A DNA stretch of 54,314 nt, from NCBI GenBank assembly GCA_028704415.1, contig JAQWFM010000008.1:1-54314 (forward strand). Direction: 5' to 3'. Position numbers and translations under genes: made by a program. Each line of letters begins with the position of its first letter. Within the stretch, counting starts at the first letter, position 1. Below, one piece after another: positions 23,564 to 32,194 of the stretch. Below the pieces are notes generated by a model, which made no database searches, was not told where the DNA came from, and saw nothing but the letters and a program-made list of their open reading frames with translations. This DNA is from Oscillospiraceae bacterium (GTDB lineage Bacteria > Bacillota > Clostridia > Saccharofermentanales > Fastidiosipilaceae).

Positions 23564-26170
23564 ATGACTGCAGAAAATGAACATAAATCTAAGCTGCCGG
23601 AAACAGCTGACGCAGCCAGCAAGGCTGCGGATTTAACTGCGGCGACGGGCCACCCTGCTGCCGCCACTACCGGCGCTGCCATCACCGCTGCCGCCCCCGC
23701 CACTACCGGCGCTGCCATCACCGCCGCCACCACCGGCGCCACTGCCGCTGCTGCCGCCGCCGCTGCCGCCGGCCCGCCGATGGAGGGCTTTAGCCGCAGT
23801 GAGGATGAATTGGAAGAAGATCTGGAAAAAACGATTCCGAGTCGTTATGCAGATGAGGTGCGGGACGCGATTCTTTCCTTGCTGAAGCACTACAAACACT
23901 ATAATCCCAGCGGTGATGAAAGCCGGATTTATTCTGCCGTGGATTTTGCGCTGGAATCGCATGGCCAGCAAAAGCGGGCCAGTGGAGAACCGTACATTAT
24001 TCATCCGCTGGCCGTAGCGGATATTGTTACGGAACTGGAGCCGGATGACGCTACGTTAATTGCGGCCTTGCTGCATGACACGGTTGAGGACACGCCTATT
24101 ACCAAAGAAAAGCTCGTAGAAGCTTTTGGAGCAGAGGTCCAGGAGCTGGTAGACGGTGTGACCAAACTGGATAAGATGTCCTTCAACTCCAGGGAAGAGA
24201 TGCAGGCGGAGAATTTTCGCAAAATGTTTCTGGCCATGGCTAAGGATATTCGCGTCGTATGGATAAAACTAGCCGACCGCCTACATAACATGCGGACCCT
24301 CAAACATGTACCGCGGGAAAAACAAAAGCGCATCGCTCAGGAGACGCTGGACATTTACGCCCCCCTGGCCAACCGGTTGGGCATTTACCGCTGGAAGTGG
24401 GAAATGGAAGATATTTGCCTGCGTTATCTGGATCCCAATGCTTATTATGAACTGGTTGGGGCGATCAGTCAGCGGCGGGAAGAGCGGGAAGCGTTTCTGG
24501 ATAAAGTCGTGCTTGAGCTTAAAAAAGCCATCACCGCTATGGGTATCCGTTGTGAGATTGAAGGCCGACCCAAACATTTTTACAGTATATACCGTAAAAT
24601 GAAAACCAAAGACAAAAACCTGGATCAAATCTATGACCTTTTTGCCTGCCGGATTATTGTTGATAAGGTGGCTGACTGCTATGCGGTATTAGGTCAGGTG
24701 CATGAGATGTATAAACCCATTCCCGGCCGCTTTAAGGACTATATAGCGATGCCCAAGCCCAATATGTACCAATCGCTGCATACAACGGTGATTGGATCAC
24801 AAGGCATTCCCTTTGAGGTGCAAATCCGTACGGTGGCCATGCACCGGACCGCTGAGTTTGGCCTGGCGGCACACTGGAAGTATAAAGAAAATGAAGGCAA
24901 ACCTAATCCCAGTGTGCCGGTCACTTATGAGGACGGACAGGAACTGGAGACCAAGCTGTCCTGGCTCCGGCAGCTGCTGGACTGGCAAAAGGATATGCGC
25001 GACGCCAGTGAGTATATGCAATCTCTGCGTGAGGGCCTGATCACAGAAGAAGTCTTTGTTTTTACCCCGCGCGGCGACGTCATGTCCCTGCCCACCGGTT
25101 CAGTTCCCATTGATCTGGCATACCAGATCCACTCTGGGATTGGTAACCATATGTATGGTGCCAAGGTTAATGGCAGAATCGTCCCGCTGACTTATGAACT
25201 GCAAAACGGGGATATTGTGGAAATCCTGACCAGCGACCGGGTACAGGGACCCTCGCGGGACTGGCTGAAAATTGTCAAAAGCTCCGGCGCACGCAGTAAA
25301 ATCAACCAGTGGTTCAAGCGGGCGATGCGCGACGAAAACATATCCCGAGGCAAAGAGAGTTTTGAACGTGAGTTGAAAAAATCCGGGTTCACGGCGATGC
25401 AGCTGATGAAGCCCGACTATGTCAACAGTATGCTGCAGCGCTACAATCAAAACTCCCTGGACGATTTGTACGCGGCTATTGGTCATGGTACATTAACTGC
25501 CGGCAAAGTCATCCCGCGCCTGAGAGATGAGTACATCAAGAGTTTGTCTGAAGACGAACAACATGAATTGGGTTACCGGATTGCCGCCGGCGGCCAGGTC
25601 ATTTACGCCCCTCAGACGACCCAGGTCACGGCCGATGGCGAAATTACGGTCCCGCAGCCGGTCGGCCGGCGTCCACGGCGGGCCAATAACAGCGCCGGTA
25701 TTATTGTGGCCGGTATGGATAATTGCCTGGTTTACCTTTCCCGCTGCTGCTCCCCGGTACCGGGCGATCCCATTATAGGGTTTGTCACCCGCGGCAAGGG
25801 CGTCGCGGTTCACCGTAAAGACTGCAAAAATATCGCCAATATTCTTGCTGCATCGGCGGACAGCCCTGAGGCCAGTGAGCGAGCTTCCCGGCTGATTGAT
25901 GTTTACTGGGATGAGGAAGATGTGTCGGACAAGACCTATCAGGTGGAACTGAAAATCCTGGCCAACGACCGCAATCATCTGCTGGGGGATGTCTCCAACG
26001 CGATCGCGGAGGAAAAGGTATCTATTATTTCTGGCTCCATGAACGCCTATAAAGATGCCACCGCGTCCTTGCAGCTTACCGTAGAAGTAAACAGCCAGGC
26101 CCAGGTGGACCGCGTCATGGGGCGGATTAAAGCCGTACGGGATATCATTGACGTCCAGCGCGGCAGCTAA
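23564..26170 (+). CDS. rel: Bifunctional (p)ppGpp synthetase/hydrolase Rel
   Basis: 868 aa, longer than the usual 730-760. Makes and degrades the alarmone (p)ppGpp. Residues 1-85 are a low-complexity Ala/Thr/Gly extension. The HD hydrolase domain has LLHDTVEDT (about 170). The synthetase domain has GRPKHFYSIYRKM and GRFKDYIAMPKPN (about 388); the RFKD form is that of bifunctional enzymes. TGS (VFTPRGDVMSLPTGS), a CC-containing zinc-finger domain (RCCSPVPGDPIIGF) and a C-terminal ACT domain follow. Start: ATG 23564 after GGAGGGG; the in-frame start at 23504 overlaps recJ and has no site. It is co-transcribed with recJ. Confidence 0.94.
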   Translation: MTAENEHKSKLPETADAASKAADLTAATGHPAAATTGAAITAAAPATTGAAITAATTGATAAAAAAAAAGPPMEGFSRSEDELEEDLEKTIPSRYADEVRDAILSLLKHYKHYNPSGDESRIYSAVDFALESHGQQKRASGEPYIIHPLAVADIVTELEPDDATLIAALLHDTVEDTPITKEKLVEAFGAEVQELVDGVTKLDKMSFNSREEMQAENFRKMFLAMAKDIRVVWIKLADRLHNMRTLKHVPREKQKRIAQETLDIYAPLANRLGIYRWKWEMEDICLRYLDPNAYYELVGAISQRREEREAFLDKVVLELKKAITAMGIRCEIEGRPKHFYSIYRKMKTKDKNLDQIYDLFACRIIVDKVADCYAVLGQVHEMYKPIPGRFKDYIAMPKPNMYQSLHTTVIGSQGIPFEVQIRTVAMHRTAEFGLAAHWKYKENEGKPNPSVPVTYEDGQELETKLSWLRQLLDWQKDMRDASEYMQSLREGLITEEVFVFTPRGDVMSLPTGSVPIDLAYQIHSGIGNHMYGAKVNGRIVPLTYELQNGDIVEILTSDRVQGPSRDWLKIVKSSGARSKINQWFKRAMRDENISRGKESFERELKKSGFTAMQLMKPDYVNSMLQRYNQNSLDDLYAAIGHGTLTAGKVIPRLRDEYIKSLSEDEQHELGYRIAAGGQVIYAPQTTQVTADGEITVPQPVGRRPRRANNSAGIIVAGMDNCLVYLSRCCSPVPGDPIIGFVTRGKGVAVHRKDCKNIANILAASADSPEASERASRLIDVYWDEEDVSDKTYQVELKILANDRNHLLGDVSNAIAEEKVSIISGSMNAYKDATASLQLTVEVNSQAQVDRVMGRIKAVRDIIDVQRGS
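23662..23724 (+). repeat. Tandem 36-base duplication in rel
   Basis: 27 bases at 23662-23688 recur exactly at 23698-23724, a 36-base (12-codon) in-frame period. The repeat encodes ATTGAAITAA-like units, followed by GCC/GCT-rich sequence. This looks like replication slippage in a disordered N-terminal region. Confidence 0.85.
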
Positions 26171-26251
26171 TCAGGCCCCCCTGAGCTGCCGGGCTTTTTC
26201 AGCCGCGCCGCAGGCGTTTGCCCGCAGCACAGTTTTTTCTCTTGCCCGCCA

Positions 26252-26295
26252 AAAAGGTGCGAAGTCACAGGTTTGCCTGTAACTTCGCACCTTTT
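26252..26295. terminator. Bidirectional terminator between rel and rnj
   Basis: AAAAGGTGCGAAGT (26252-26265) pairs with ACTTCGCACCTTTT (26282-26295), with an inner ACAGG/CCTGT stem and a TTTG loop. A-run and T-run flank it, so it works on both strands between convergent genes. Confidence 0.88.
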
Positions 26296-26348
26296 AGTTG
26301 TCTGGCTCAAAATAACCAGGCTCCTCTATTGCACCGCGAATCGCTGCT

Positions 26349-28601
26349 TCAGGCTTTGCCCTCAATGACAGCCAGCAGCAGGACCGGGCGGCGATGCGTA
26401 CGGGTGTATAAGAAGTTTTGCAGTTGTTCCCGGAAGGCTCTTGAATCCAGCAAGGCGCCCAGCGGCTTGCCCATATCATTAGCTTTGGCTACCAGCAGAT
26501 GGATGCGCTTGACCAGATCTTTTTCCAGATCCCGGACATCCTCTTCATAAATAAAGCCGCGGGTGAGCACCGAGGGGACGCCCAACAGCTGATTAGAGCG
26601 CGGGTCCACTGCCAGTGATACGGAGATGACCCCGTCGTCGCTTAAGGAGCGGCGCTGATCCAGAATCTCATCGTTAATGGTGCTTTCAGGCGAACCGTCA
26701 ATCAAGACGGCGCCGGCCTGGGCATAACCGGCAATCCGGGCCTGCTTGGGGGTAACTTCCAGAATGTCGCCATTATTGAGGATATAAATGGACTCCCAGG
26801 GCTGGCCCATATCATGGGCGACTTCCGCGTGAATATAAAGATGCCGGTATTCGCCGTGACCGGGCATAAAAAACCTGGGCTTCAACAGCTGATGCATCAG
26901 TTTAATTTCTTCCCGGTAAGCGTGCCCTGACACATGGATATCAGCCATAGCTGAATAGACAACATTGGCCCGGCGCTTATAAAGTTCATTAATGACCCGG
27001 TAAATTGGCTTTTCGTTGCCGGGTATGGGCGTAGCAGAAATAATTACGGTATCTCCCGGGGCAATCTGGATATTGCGGTGCTCTGAGTAAGCCATCCGTG
27101 TCAGGGCCGACATGGGTTCGCCCTGACTGCCGGTAGTGATGATGACCAGCTCATCATCCGGATAGCGGTCCACGTCGTTGATATCAATCAGCGTATCCGC
27201 TTTCATGTCAATGTAACCAATTGAAATGGCGGCCCGGAACACATTCAGCATGCTGCGCCCTACCAGCGCGACTTTACGATTGTAGCGCTCAGCCGCGGTG
27301 ATAATCTGCTGTACCCGGTGGACGTTGGAAGAGAAGGTTGCAACAATAATGCGGCCCTGGGCTTTTTGAAATTGAGTGGCAAAAGCTTCGCCCACCGTAC
27401 GTTCAGACGGTGAAAAGCCCTGCCGTTCAATGTTGGTGCTTTCACAGACAAACAGCAGCACGCCCTGCTGCCCTAACTGGGCCAGGCGTCCCAGATCAGC
27501 CGGCTGGCCGTGAATGGGGGTGTAATCAATCTTGAAGTCCCCTGAATGGACCGCAATGCCGGCCGGCGAGTAGATAGCCAGCGCACAGGCATCAGCGATG
27601 GAGTGATTGACATGGATAAACTCCACTTCAAAAACACCGGCTTTGATTTTAGGACCGGGCTCAACCACGTGCAGTAAGCCGCCCTGGTTGCGCAGGCCGT
27701 TGTCTTCCAGTTTATAACGAACCAGTTCAATCGTGAGTTTACCGCCGTACACCGGGCAGGAAACTTCCCGCAGCAGATAGGGCAGAGAGCCGATATGATC
27801 CTCATGACCGTGGGTCAGAAAAATGCCGCGCAGCTTGGCCCGGTTTTTAAGGACATAGGTGAAATCAGGAATAACGGCATCGACACCCGGCTGATACTCC
27901 TCCGGAAAGGCAATACCGACATCAACAATAATCATGTCATTGCCATATTCATAAACGGTCATGTTTTTGCCGATTTCACACAGGCCGCCCAGCGGAATGA
28001 CTTTGAGCGCGTTTTGTACACTGTCATCCTTAGCCTGCATCAACGACTCGTCAGCGTCACCGGTGCGGCCCAGGCTTTTCAAATTGCTGAGATTGAATTG
28101 AGGTGAAAAATTGGGCAGATCCCGTACCTGCTGACCTTTGGCATTGACATCAGCCCGTCGGGAACCAGCCGCGCGGCGGCGGTGATTTTGACGGCCCATA
28201 GCCACATTGGACGGGGGGGCGCTGCGGGCCTGGCCGGCATCCTGCTGCCGCCGGCCTGCAGCGCCGCTGCCACCGGCAGCAGCCGGCCGGCGGAGACTGC
28301 GGGTCTGACCATGTTTGGGGGCTGCTTGAGCGGCGTTTGCGGGCTCCGGGTTAACCCCGGCCTGCCCGCCGCCCCGCCGGACCCGGGGATGATTTTGCGG
28401 CGCCCTGCCATTAGGCTTGCTGCCATTGCTTGACCGGCGATGGTTACTGCCACCGGCCGGCTGCGCGGCAGCGGCCGAACTGGCCTGCGATTTGGGGTTA
28501 GCCGGCGATACGGCTGGTTTGCGCCGCCGACTGGGGCGGGCTTCACCATTAGCTCCGGCGGGTTTAGCGTCAGAGTTGTTTTCTTTTGAATCCAGGGACA
28601 T
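26349..28601 (-). CDS. rnj: Ribonuclease J with long basic N-terminal extension
   Basis: 750 aa, about 190 longer than a typical RNase J. Metallo-beta-lactamase/beta-CASP ribonuclease for RNA decay and 5' processing. The catalytic core starts near residue 198 (ALKVIPLGGLCEIGKNM), with the zinc motif HGHEDHIG at about 262 and VHSGDFKIDYTP later. The beta-CASP region has ATFSSNVHRVQQI and TTGSQGEPMSAL; the C-terminal part has PGHGEYRHL. Residues 1-170 are Arg, Gly, Pro, Ala and Gln-rich and predicted disordered, probably RNA-binding. GGAGGATAT precedes the ATG. A promoter about 260 bases upstream leaves a long leader. Confidence 0.93.
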   Translation of the reverse strand: MSLDSKENNSDAKPAGANGEARPSRRRKPAVSPANPKSQASSAAAAQPAGGSNHRRSSNGSKPNGRAPQNHPRVRRGGGQAGVNPEPANAAQAAPKHGQTRSLRRPAAAGGSGAAGRRQQDAGQARSAPPSNVAMGRQNHRRRAAGSRRADVNAKGQQVRDLPNFSPQFNLSNLKSLGRTGDADESLMQAKDDSVQNALKVIPLGGLCEIGKNMTVYEYGNDMIIVDVGIAFPEEYQPGVDAVIPDFTYVLKNRAKLRGIFLTHGHEDHIGSLPYLLREVSCPVYGGKLTIELVRYKLEDNGLRNQGGLLHVVEPGPKIKAGVFEVEFIHVNHSIADACALAIYSPAGIAVHSGDFKIDYTPIHGQPADLGRLAQLGQQGVLLFVCESTNIERQGFSPSERTVGEAFATQFQKAQGRIIVATFSSNVHRVQQIITAAERYNRKVALVGRSMLNVFRAAISIGYIDMKADTLIDINDVDRYPDDELVIITTGSQGEPMSALTRMAYSEHRNIQIAPGDTVIISATPIPGNEKPIYRVINELYKRRANVVYSAMADIHVSGHAYREEIKLMHQLLKPRFFMPGHGEYRHLYIHAEVAHDMGQPWESIYILNNGDILEVTPKQARIAGYAQAGAVLIDGSPESTINDEILDQRRSLSDDGVISVSLAVDPRSNQLLGVPSVLTRGFIYEEDVRDLEKDLVKRIHLLVAKANDMGKPLGALLDSRAFREQLQNFLYTRTHRRPVLLLAVIEGKA

Positions 28602-28861
28602 ATATCCTCCTTCGCCACGGGACCAGCGAACGGATTGAAGCTATCAAGCTATTGGATCAATGGACAGACAACACTGGAAATTTGCTCGGATTGTCGGCTG
28701 TGCAAAAACGGCTAAGCTTTACGTGCGGTTCATCCGGAACCGTGAACTATACAGTAATTTATCTAAAACGAACCGGTCAAGTGCGGATGCTGGAAGTCAT
28801 CTGTGCTGTTAAGCGGCCCGAATCAATCAGTGTTACACCCAAGTGTATCAACGTTTAGCTA

Positions 28862-28890
28862 ATCATATAAGATTTTGGTGCGGCTTGCAA
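28862..28890 (-). promoter_or_regulatory. Promoter of rnj (minus strand)
   Basis: Read on the minus strand: TTGCAA (28890-28885), 17-base spacer, TATGAT (28867-28862). The -35 hexamer is self-complementary and is also the -35 of the rpsT promoter. Confidence 0.6.
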
Positions 28891-28913
28891 GTCACAAAAT
28901 GCTATGGTAAAAT
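28885..28913 (+). promoter_or_regulatory. Promoter of rpsT (plus strand)
   Basis: TTGCAA (28885-28890), 17-base spacer, TAAAAT (28908-28913) with a TGG extension. It shares its -35 with the divergent rnj promoter. Confidence 0.7.
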
Positions 28914-28994
28914 TGCTTGGCGTTTGCGAAGCAGCCATGCTAACCCTTGGTTTGTTATGTAAGCGGTCATTATGCAGTACTGGAGGTGAAAAGA

Positions 28995-29264
28995 ATGCCC
29001 AATATCAAATCCGCGATTAAGCGCGTTGAAGTCAGCAAAAAGAAGACATATGTCAACCGGATCAGCAAGTCTGAACTTAAGACTGAGATCAAAAAAGCTC
29101 ATCAGGCTATTGATGGCGGCGCGGACAACGCAGAGGTTCTCGTCAAAACAACTCAAAAGAGTCTTGACCAGGCCGCAGCGCGTGGTCGGCTGCATAAAAA
29201 TACCGCTGCACGCAAAGTGTCCCGTCTGGCTCGCGCCATGAACAAGCAGGCCGCTGCTCAGTAA
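28995..29264 (+). CDS. rpsT: 30S ribosomal protein S20
   Basis: 89 aa, normal S20 length. Basic helical protein of the 30S body. The start MPNIKSAIKRVEVSKKKT and the later GRLHKNTAARKVSRLARAM are diagnostic. ATG 28995 follows GGAGGTG; the frame from 28947 adds non-family residues. It has its own promoter and terminator. Confidence 0.96.
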   Translation: MPNIKSAIKRVEVSKKKTYVNRISKSELKTEIKKAHQAIDGGADNAEVLVKTTQKSLDQAAARGRLHKNTAARKVSRLARAMNKQAAAQ

Positions 29265-29303
29265 TTACTGCCGGTGTTCCTGCCAGGGATGATTATGATC
29301 ACT

Positions 29304-29334
29304 AAACCGCGTTATGACGACGCGGTTTTTTTAT
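29304..29334 (+). terminator. Terminator of rpsT
   Basis: AAACCGCGT (29304-29312) pairs with ACGCGGTTT (29320-29328), 7-base loop, followed by four more T residues. Confidence 0.9.
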
Positions 29335-29341
29335 GCTGCCA

Positions 29342-29383
29342 AAAAGCCTGCCAGCAGCCCCGGAAGGCTGTCTGCAGGCTTTT
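29342..29383. terminator. Terminator of tyrS, usable on both strands
   Basis: AAAAGCCTGC (29342-29351) pairs with GCAGGCTTTT (29374-29383), with an inner CAGCC/GGCTG stem (29355-29359/29366-29370). On the minus strand it ends in a run of T and lies 58 bases past the tyrS stop. Confidence 0.8.
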
Positions 29384-29441
29384 CAATTGCCGGGCCGGTG
29401 GGGGACCAAGACGCGAGCTGCCGGTGGGAACCGCGTGTTAC

Positions 29442-30674
29442 TTAAGCGTCAAGCGTCAGCCGGTGATAAACTTTTTTACCGCGCTTTACAACCGCAAAAC
29501 CCTGACTAAAATCACTCACCTGTAATTGGTAATTGAAATCATTAACGACTTCACCGTTTAAGTAAATACCGCCTTGCTGAAACAGGCGCCGCGCTTCACT
29601 GCGGGACGGGAAGAGCCGGGCCTGCATCAGCGCGTCCATCAGACTCAGCTGACCTGCCGCTACCAAGCTATGATCCAACGCAGTGACCGGCATCTGGCTG
29701 CTCACCCCGCTGCCCTCAAATAACTCGGCTGCCTGCTGTTCGGCCAGGCTGGCCGCGTTTTTCCCGTGTACGATAGCGGTCACTTCATAAGCCAGCCGCT
29801 TTTTAGCCTGATTAATGGCGCTGCCGCCCTCCCGGGTCAGTTCCCTGATTTCTGCCAAGGGCACAAACGTCAGCAGCCGCAGGCATTTATCCACATCTGC
29901 GTCGCCAATATTCCGCCAATACTGATAAAAATCATAGGGAGAGCATTTATCCGGATCAAGCCACAGCGCGCCCCGGGCGGTTTTACCCATTTTAATGCCC
30001 TCGCTGGTTGTCAGCAGGTTCAGGGTCAGACCAAAGACTTCTTTACCTTCCTTGCGGCGGGTCAGATCAATGCCGGCCAGAATGTTAGACCACTGATCAT
30101 CTCCGCCCAGTTCAAGGGTACAGCTATAGCGGCGATTGAGCTGCAAAAAGTCATAGGCCTGCATCAGCATATAGTTGAATTCCAGGAAGGTCAGGCCGCG
30201 TTCCAGCCGCTGCTTATAGCATTCAGCGGTCAGCATCCGGTTAACCGAAAACTGCGAACCAATGTCCCGTAAAAAATCAATATAGTTTAAATTCAGCAGC
30301 CAATCGGCATTATTGGCCATAATGGCCTGGTCATCCGCAAAATTCACCAGGATTTTCATCTGCTCTTTGAACCGGTCCACATTATGCTGGATGGCTGCGG
30401 GGGTCAGAACCTGACGCAGGTCAGTGCGGCCGGAGGGATCTCCAATCATGCCGGTCCCGCCTCCCATCAGGGCAATGGGCCGGTGGCCGGCACGCTGCAT
30501 ATGCGCCATAACCATCATGGTAACAAAATGACCGACATGCAGGCTGTCTGCGGTCGGGTCAAAGCCGATATAAAACGTAACACCCGGTTTAGCCAGCGCT
30601 TCTCTGACTGCTGTCTCATTGGTAACCTGCGCTATGTAACCCCGCGCTTTCAGAACATCATATACGTTCTCCAC
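29442..30674 (-). CDS. tyrS: Tyrosyl-tRNA synthetase
   Basis: 410 aa. Class I synthetase charging tRNA-Tyr. It has the HIGH-type motif DSLHVGHFV, the tyrosine-binding [24 protein letters not shown], a KMSKS variant reading IKMGKTARG, and a C-terminal S4 RNA-binding domain ([16 protein letters not shown]). I chose GTG at 30674 ([13 protein letters not shown]): AAAGGAGA lies about 9 bases upstream and the start fits the family. The ATG at 30698 puts that ribosome site inside the gene. It lies downstream of tmcAL but has a near-consensus promoter of its own. No T-box was found. Confidence 0.94.
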   Translation of the reverse strand: MENVYDVLKARGYIAQVTNETAVREALAKPGVTFYIGFDPTADSLHVGHFVTMMVMAHMQRAGHRPIALMGGGTGMIGDPSGRTDLRQVLTPAAIQHNVDRFKEQMKILVNFADDQAIMANNADWLLNLNYIDFLRDIGSQFSVNRMLTAECYKQRLERGLTFLEFNYMLMQAYDFLQLNRRYSCTLELGGDDQWSNILAGIDLTRRKEGKEVFGLTLNLLTTSEGIKMGKTARGALWLDPDKCSPYDFYQYWRNIGDADVDKCLRLLTFVPLAEIRELTREGGSAINQAKKRLAYEVTAIVHGKNAASLAEQQAAELFEGSGVSSQMPVTALDHSLVAAGQLSLMDALMQARLFPSRSEARRLFQQGGIYLNGEVVNDFNYQLQVSDFSQGFAVVKRGKKVYHRLTLDA

Positions 30675-30748
30675 GTCAGTAATCTCCTTTCGTCCCATGA
30701 CGTAAATGAAGGCCGAATCCGGGTACCGAATCCAGCCATAATAGATTT

Positions 30749-30777
30749 ATTTTAACGAATGAGTACAACTTTGTCAA
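30749..30777 (-). promoter_or_regulatory. Promoter of tyrS inside the 3' end of tmcAL
   Basis: On the minus strand: perfect TTGACA (30777-30772), 17-base spacer, TAAAAT (30754-30749). The tmcAL stop codon TAA (30754-30752) lies within the -10 box. Confidence 0.75.
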
Positions 30778-32008
30778 AATCGTTGCCCACCGGAGCGCCG
30801 GCGGCCAGGGCTTGCAGGTCATAAGCCAGCAGATCCAGTCTGGCCTGCCGCTTTAAGTCAGGATAAACCGCCGCCGGATAAGCTTCGAAGTCTGAGCGTT
30901 GATTGATAATGGGCAGGCTGCTTTTTTGCCGCATTTGCTTTAACAGCCAGCGGCCTTTTTTATTGAAGCCCAAAACTCTGAGATAAGCCGGCCCCATGGC
31001 GCGCGCCTGCTGCAGGTCTGCCGGCCGGATATCCAGCAGGAGACGGATAAACGCCCGCTGCACGCGTGTCCGGGGTAAATTCCTGGTCATGACGGTCCGG
31101 CACAGCGTTTCCCACAGCTCAGCCGGCGCCGTACCGGCACAGTGCTGCAGCGCGTCTGCCAGACGCTGGGCCAGGCCGTCATTTTCAGGGAAGTACTCCG
31201 CTAGTTGGGCTGAGCTTTTTGCGGCGGCCTTTATGAAAAGGAATGAACCCAGATCCTGGGGCAGCAGCAGTCTGGCTGCCTGCTCCAGCAGGCAGGCCAG
31301 GGAGCGGGGCGGCAGGCCAGAACTCAGCCGCAGCAGCAACTGAGCCTGATCCTGACGGGATTCCCGGCAGATCTGGCGGAAGTTGGCCGCATGGAGCAGA
31401 TAGGCCTCCCCCAGCCGCTCATGCCTGAACAGGGGGGGAGGATTAAGTCCCTGGTCTATTAGCCGGAGGCGGGCTTTTTCATAGGCCAGGGCCAGAATAT
31501 TGTTGGCGGAAGCCAGCAAGTCTGAAACCTCAGGGCCCAGGCAGGCTTCCGCCGCTCTGGCCTGAGCCGCGGCAAAACTCTGCCCTTCGGCCAGCGTTTG
31601 TTTGAGTCTGGTTTTATAGGCCAAAGGCTCCTGATATAAAAGCTTGGCGGTTGAATTGAAGCTGGGACTGTCCGCTGATTCCATGCCGCAGACCTGGGCA
31701 TCTGTGACGCCCGTCGCGGTCAGACTGCTGACCGCCCCAAAAGCAAAGTCATCTGCGGCAGCGCAGGAAAAAATCGTCGGAAGCGCCAGCACCAGATCAA
31801 CCCCGTCTGTTTCCCGTGGCCCGGCCAGAGCCGCGGCGCAGCGGGTCCACATGTCCAGGCAGGCAGGCTCCCCTCTTTGGGTAAAAGAAGCGGACATGAC
31901 TGCAATAACCGCGGTATCCGGTCCCCATTTATTACGTATCCATTCCAGCTGCCGTACGTGCCCTAAATGGAAGGGATTGTATTCAGTAACCACACCAATG
32001 ACTTGCAT
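30752..32008 (-). CDS. tmcAL: tRNA(Met) cytidine acetate ligase (YlbM family)
   Basis: 418 aa. TmcAL activates acetate with ATP and acetylates the wobble cytidine of elongator tRNA-Met; it is known in Bacillota lacking TmcA. The nucleotidyltransferase core begins GVVTEYNPFHLGHVRQL with the HxGH motif, followed by VMSASFTQRGEPA and VDLVLALP, all typical. The remaining helical C-terminal half is more variable. AGGAGA precedes the ATG at 32008. It is in line with tyrS, both in translation. Confidence 0.9.
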   Translation of the reverse strand: MQVIGVVTEYNPFHLGHVRQLEWIRNKWGPDTAVIAVMSASFTQRGEPACLDMWTRCAAALAGPRETDGVDLVLALPTIFSCAAADDFAFGAVSSLTATGVTDAQVCGMESADSPSFNSTAKLLYQEPLAYKTRLKQTLAEGQSFAAAQARAAEACLGPEVSDLLASANNILALAYEKARLRLIDQGLNPPPLFRHERLGEAYLLHAANFRQICRESRQDQAQLLLRLSSGLPPRSLACLLEQAARLLLPQDLGSFLFIKAAAKSSAQLAEYFPENDGLAQRLADALQHCAGTAPAELWETLCRTVMTRNLPRTRVQRAFIRLLLDIRPADLQQARAMGPAYLRVLGFNKKGRWLLKQMRQKSSLPIINQRSDFEAYPAAVYPDLKRQARLDLLAYDLQALAAGAPVGNDFDKVVLIR

Positions 32009-32127
32009 AACCTTTATCTCCTGCCTGGCTGAAAAATTATCAGGCCTAAAGCTTAAATCAGGCTTATCTTAACATACTGCAGCAACCTTGATTCCCTCAG
32101 CCGGCCTTAGCGGAACCGGCATGAATC

Positions 32128-32136
32128 TGCTAAAAT
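32128..32136 (+). promoter_or_regulatory. Extended -10 promoter before the 32195 gene
   Basis: TGCTAAAAT (TAAAAT at 32131-32136) has the TGn extension. No -35 of note. Confidence 0.4.
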
Positions 32137-32194
32137 TCTGTTTAGCAGACGGTTGCTGTCAAGGCGGGCGAGACCCAGCGCGGGAGGCAGAATT

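Larger units (their letters stand above)
28602..28994. promoter_or_regulatory. Divergent rnj/rpsT regulatory gap
   Basis: 393 bases without a gene. It holds two back-to-back promoters (listed separately), leaving rnj a leader of about 255 bases and rpsT one of about 75. In the rnj leader a CGGTTC/GAACCG stem (28726-28742) and a TACAC/GTGTA stem near 28835-28848 could fold. I see no small-RNA gene or known riboswitch. Confidence 0.55.

Noticed and set aside
23662-23724. Possible CRISPR-like repeat
   Set aside because: Only two copies, in frame within rel, with no spacer structure; it is a coding tandem duplication.
30699-30751. T-box before tyrS
   Set aside because: Only about 50 to 75 bases of leader are available and there is no antiterminator motif.
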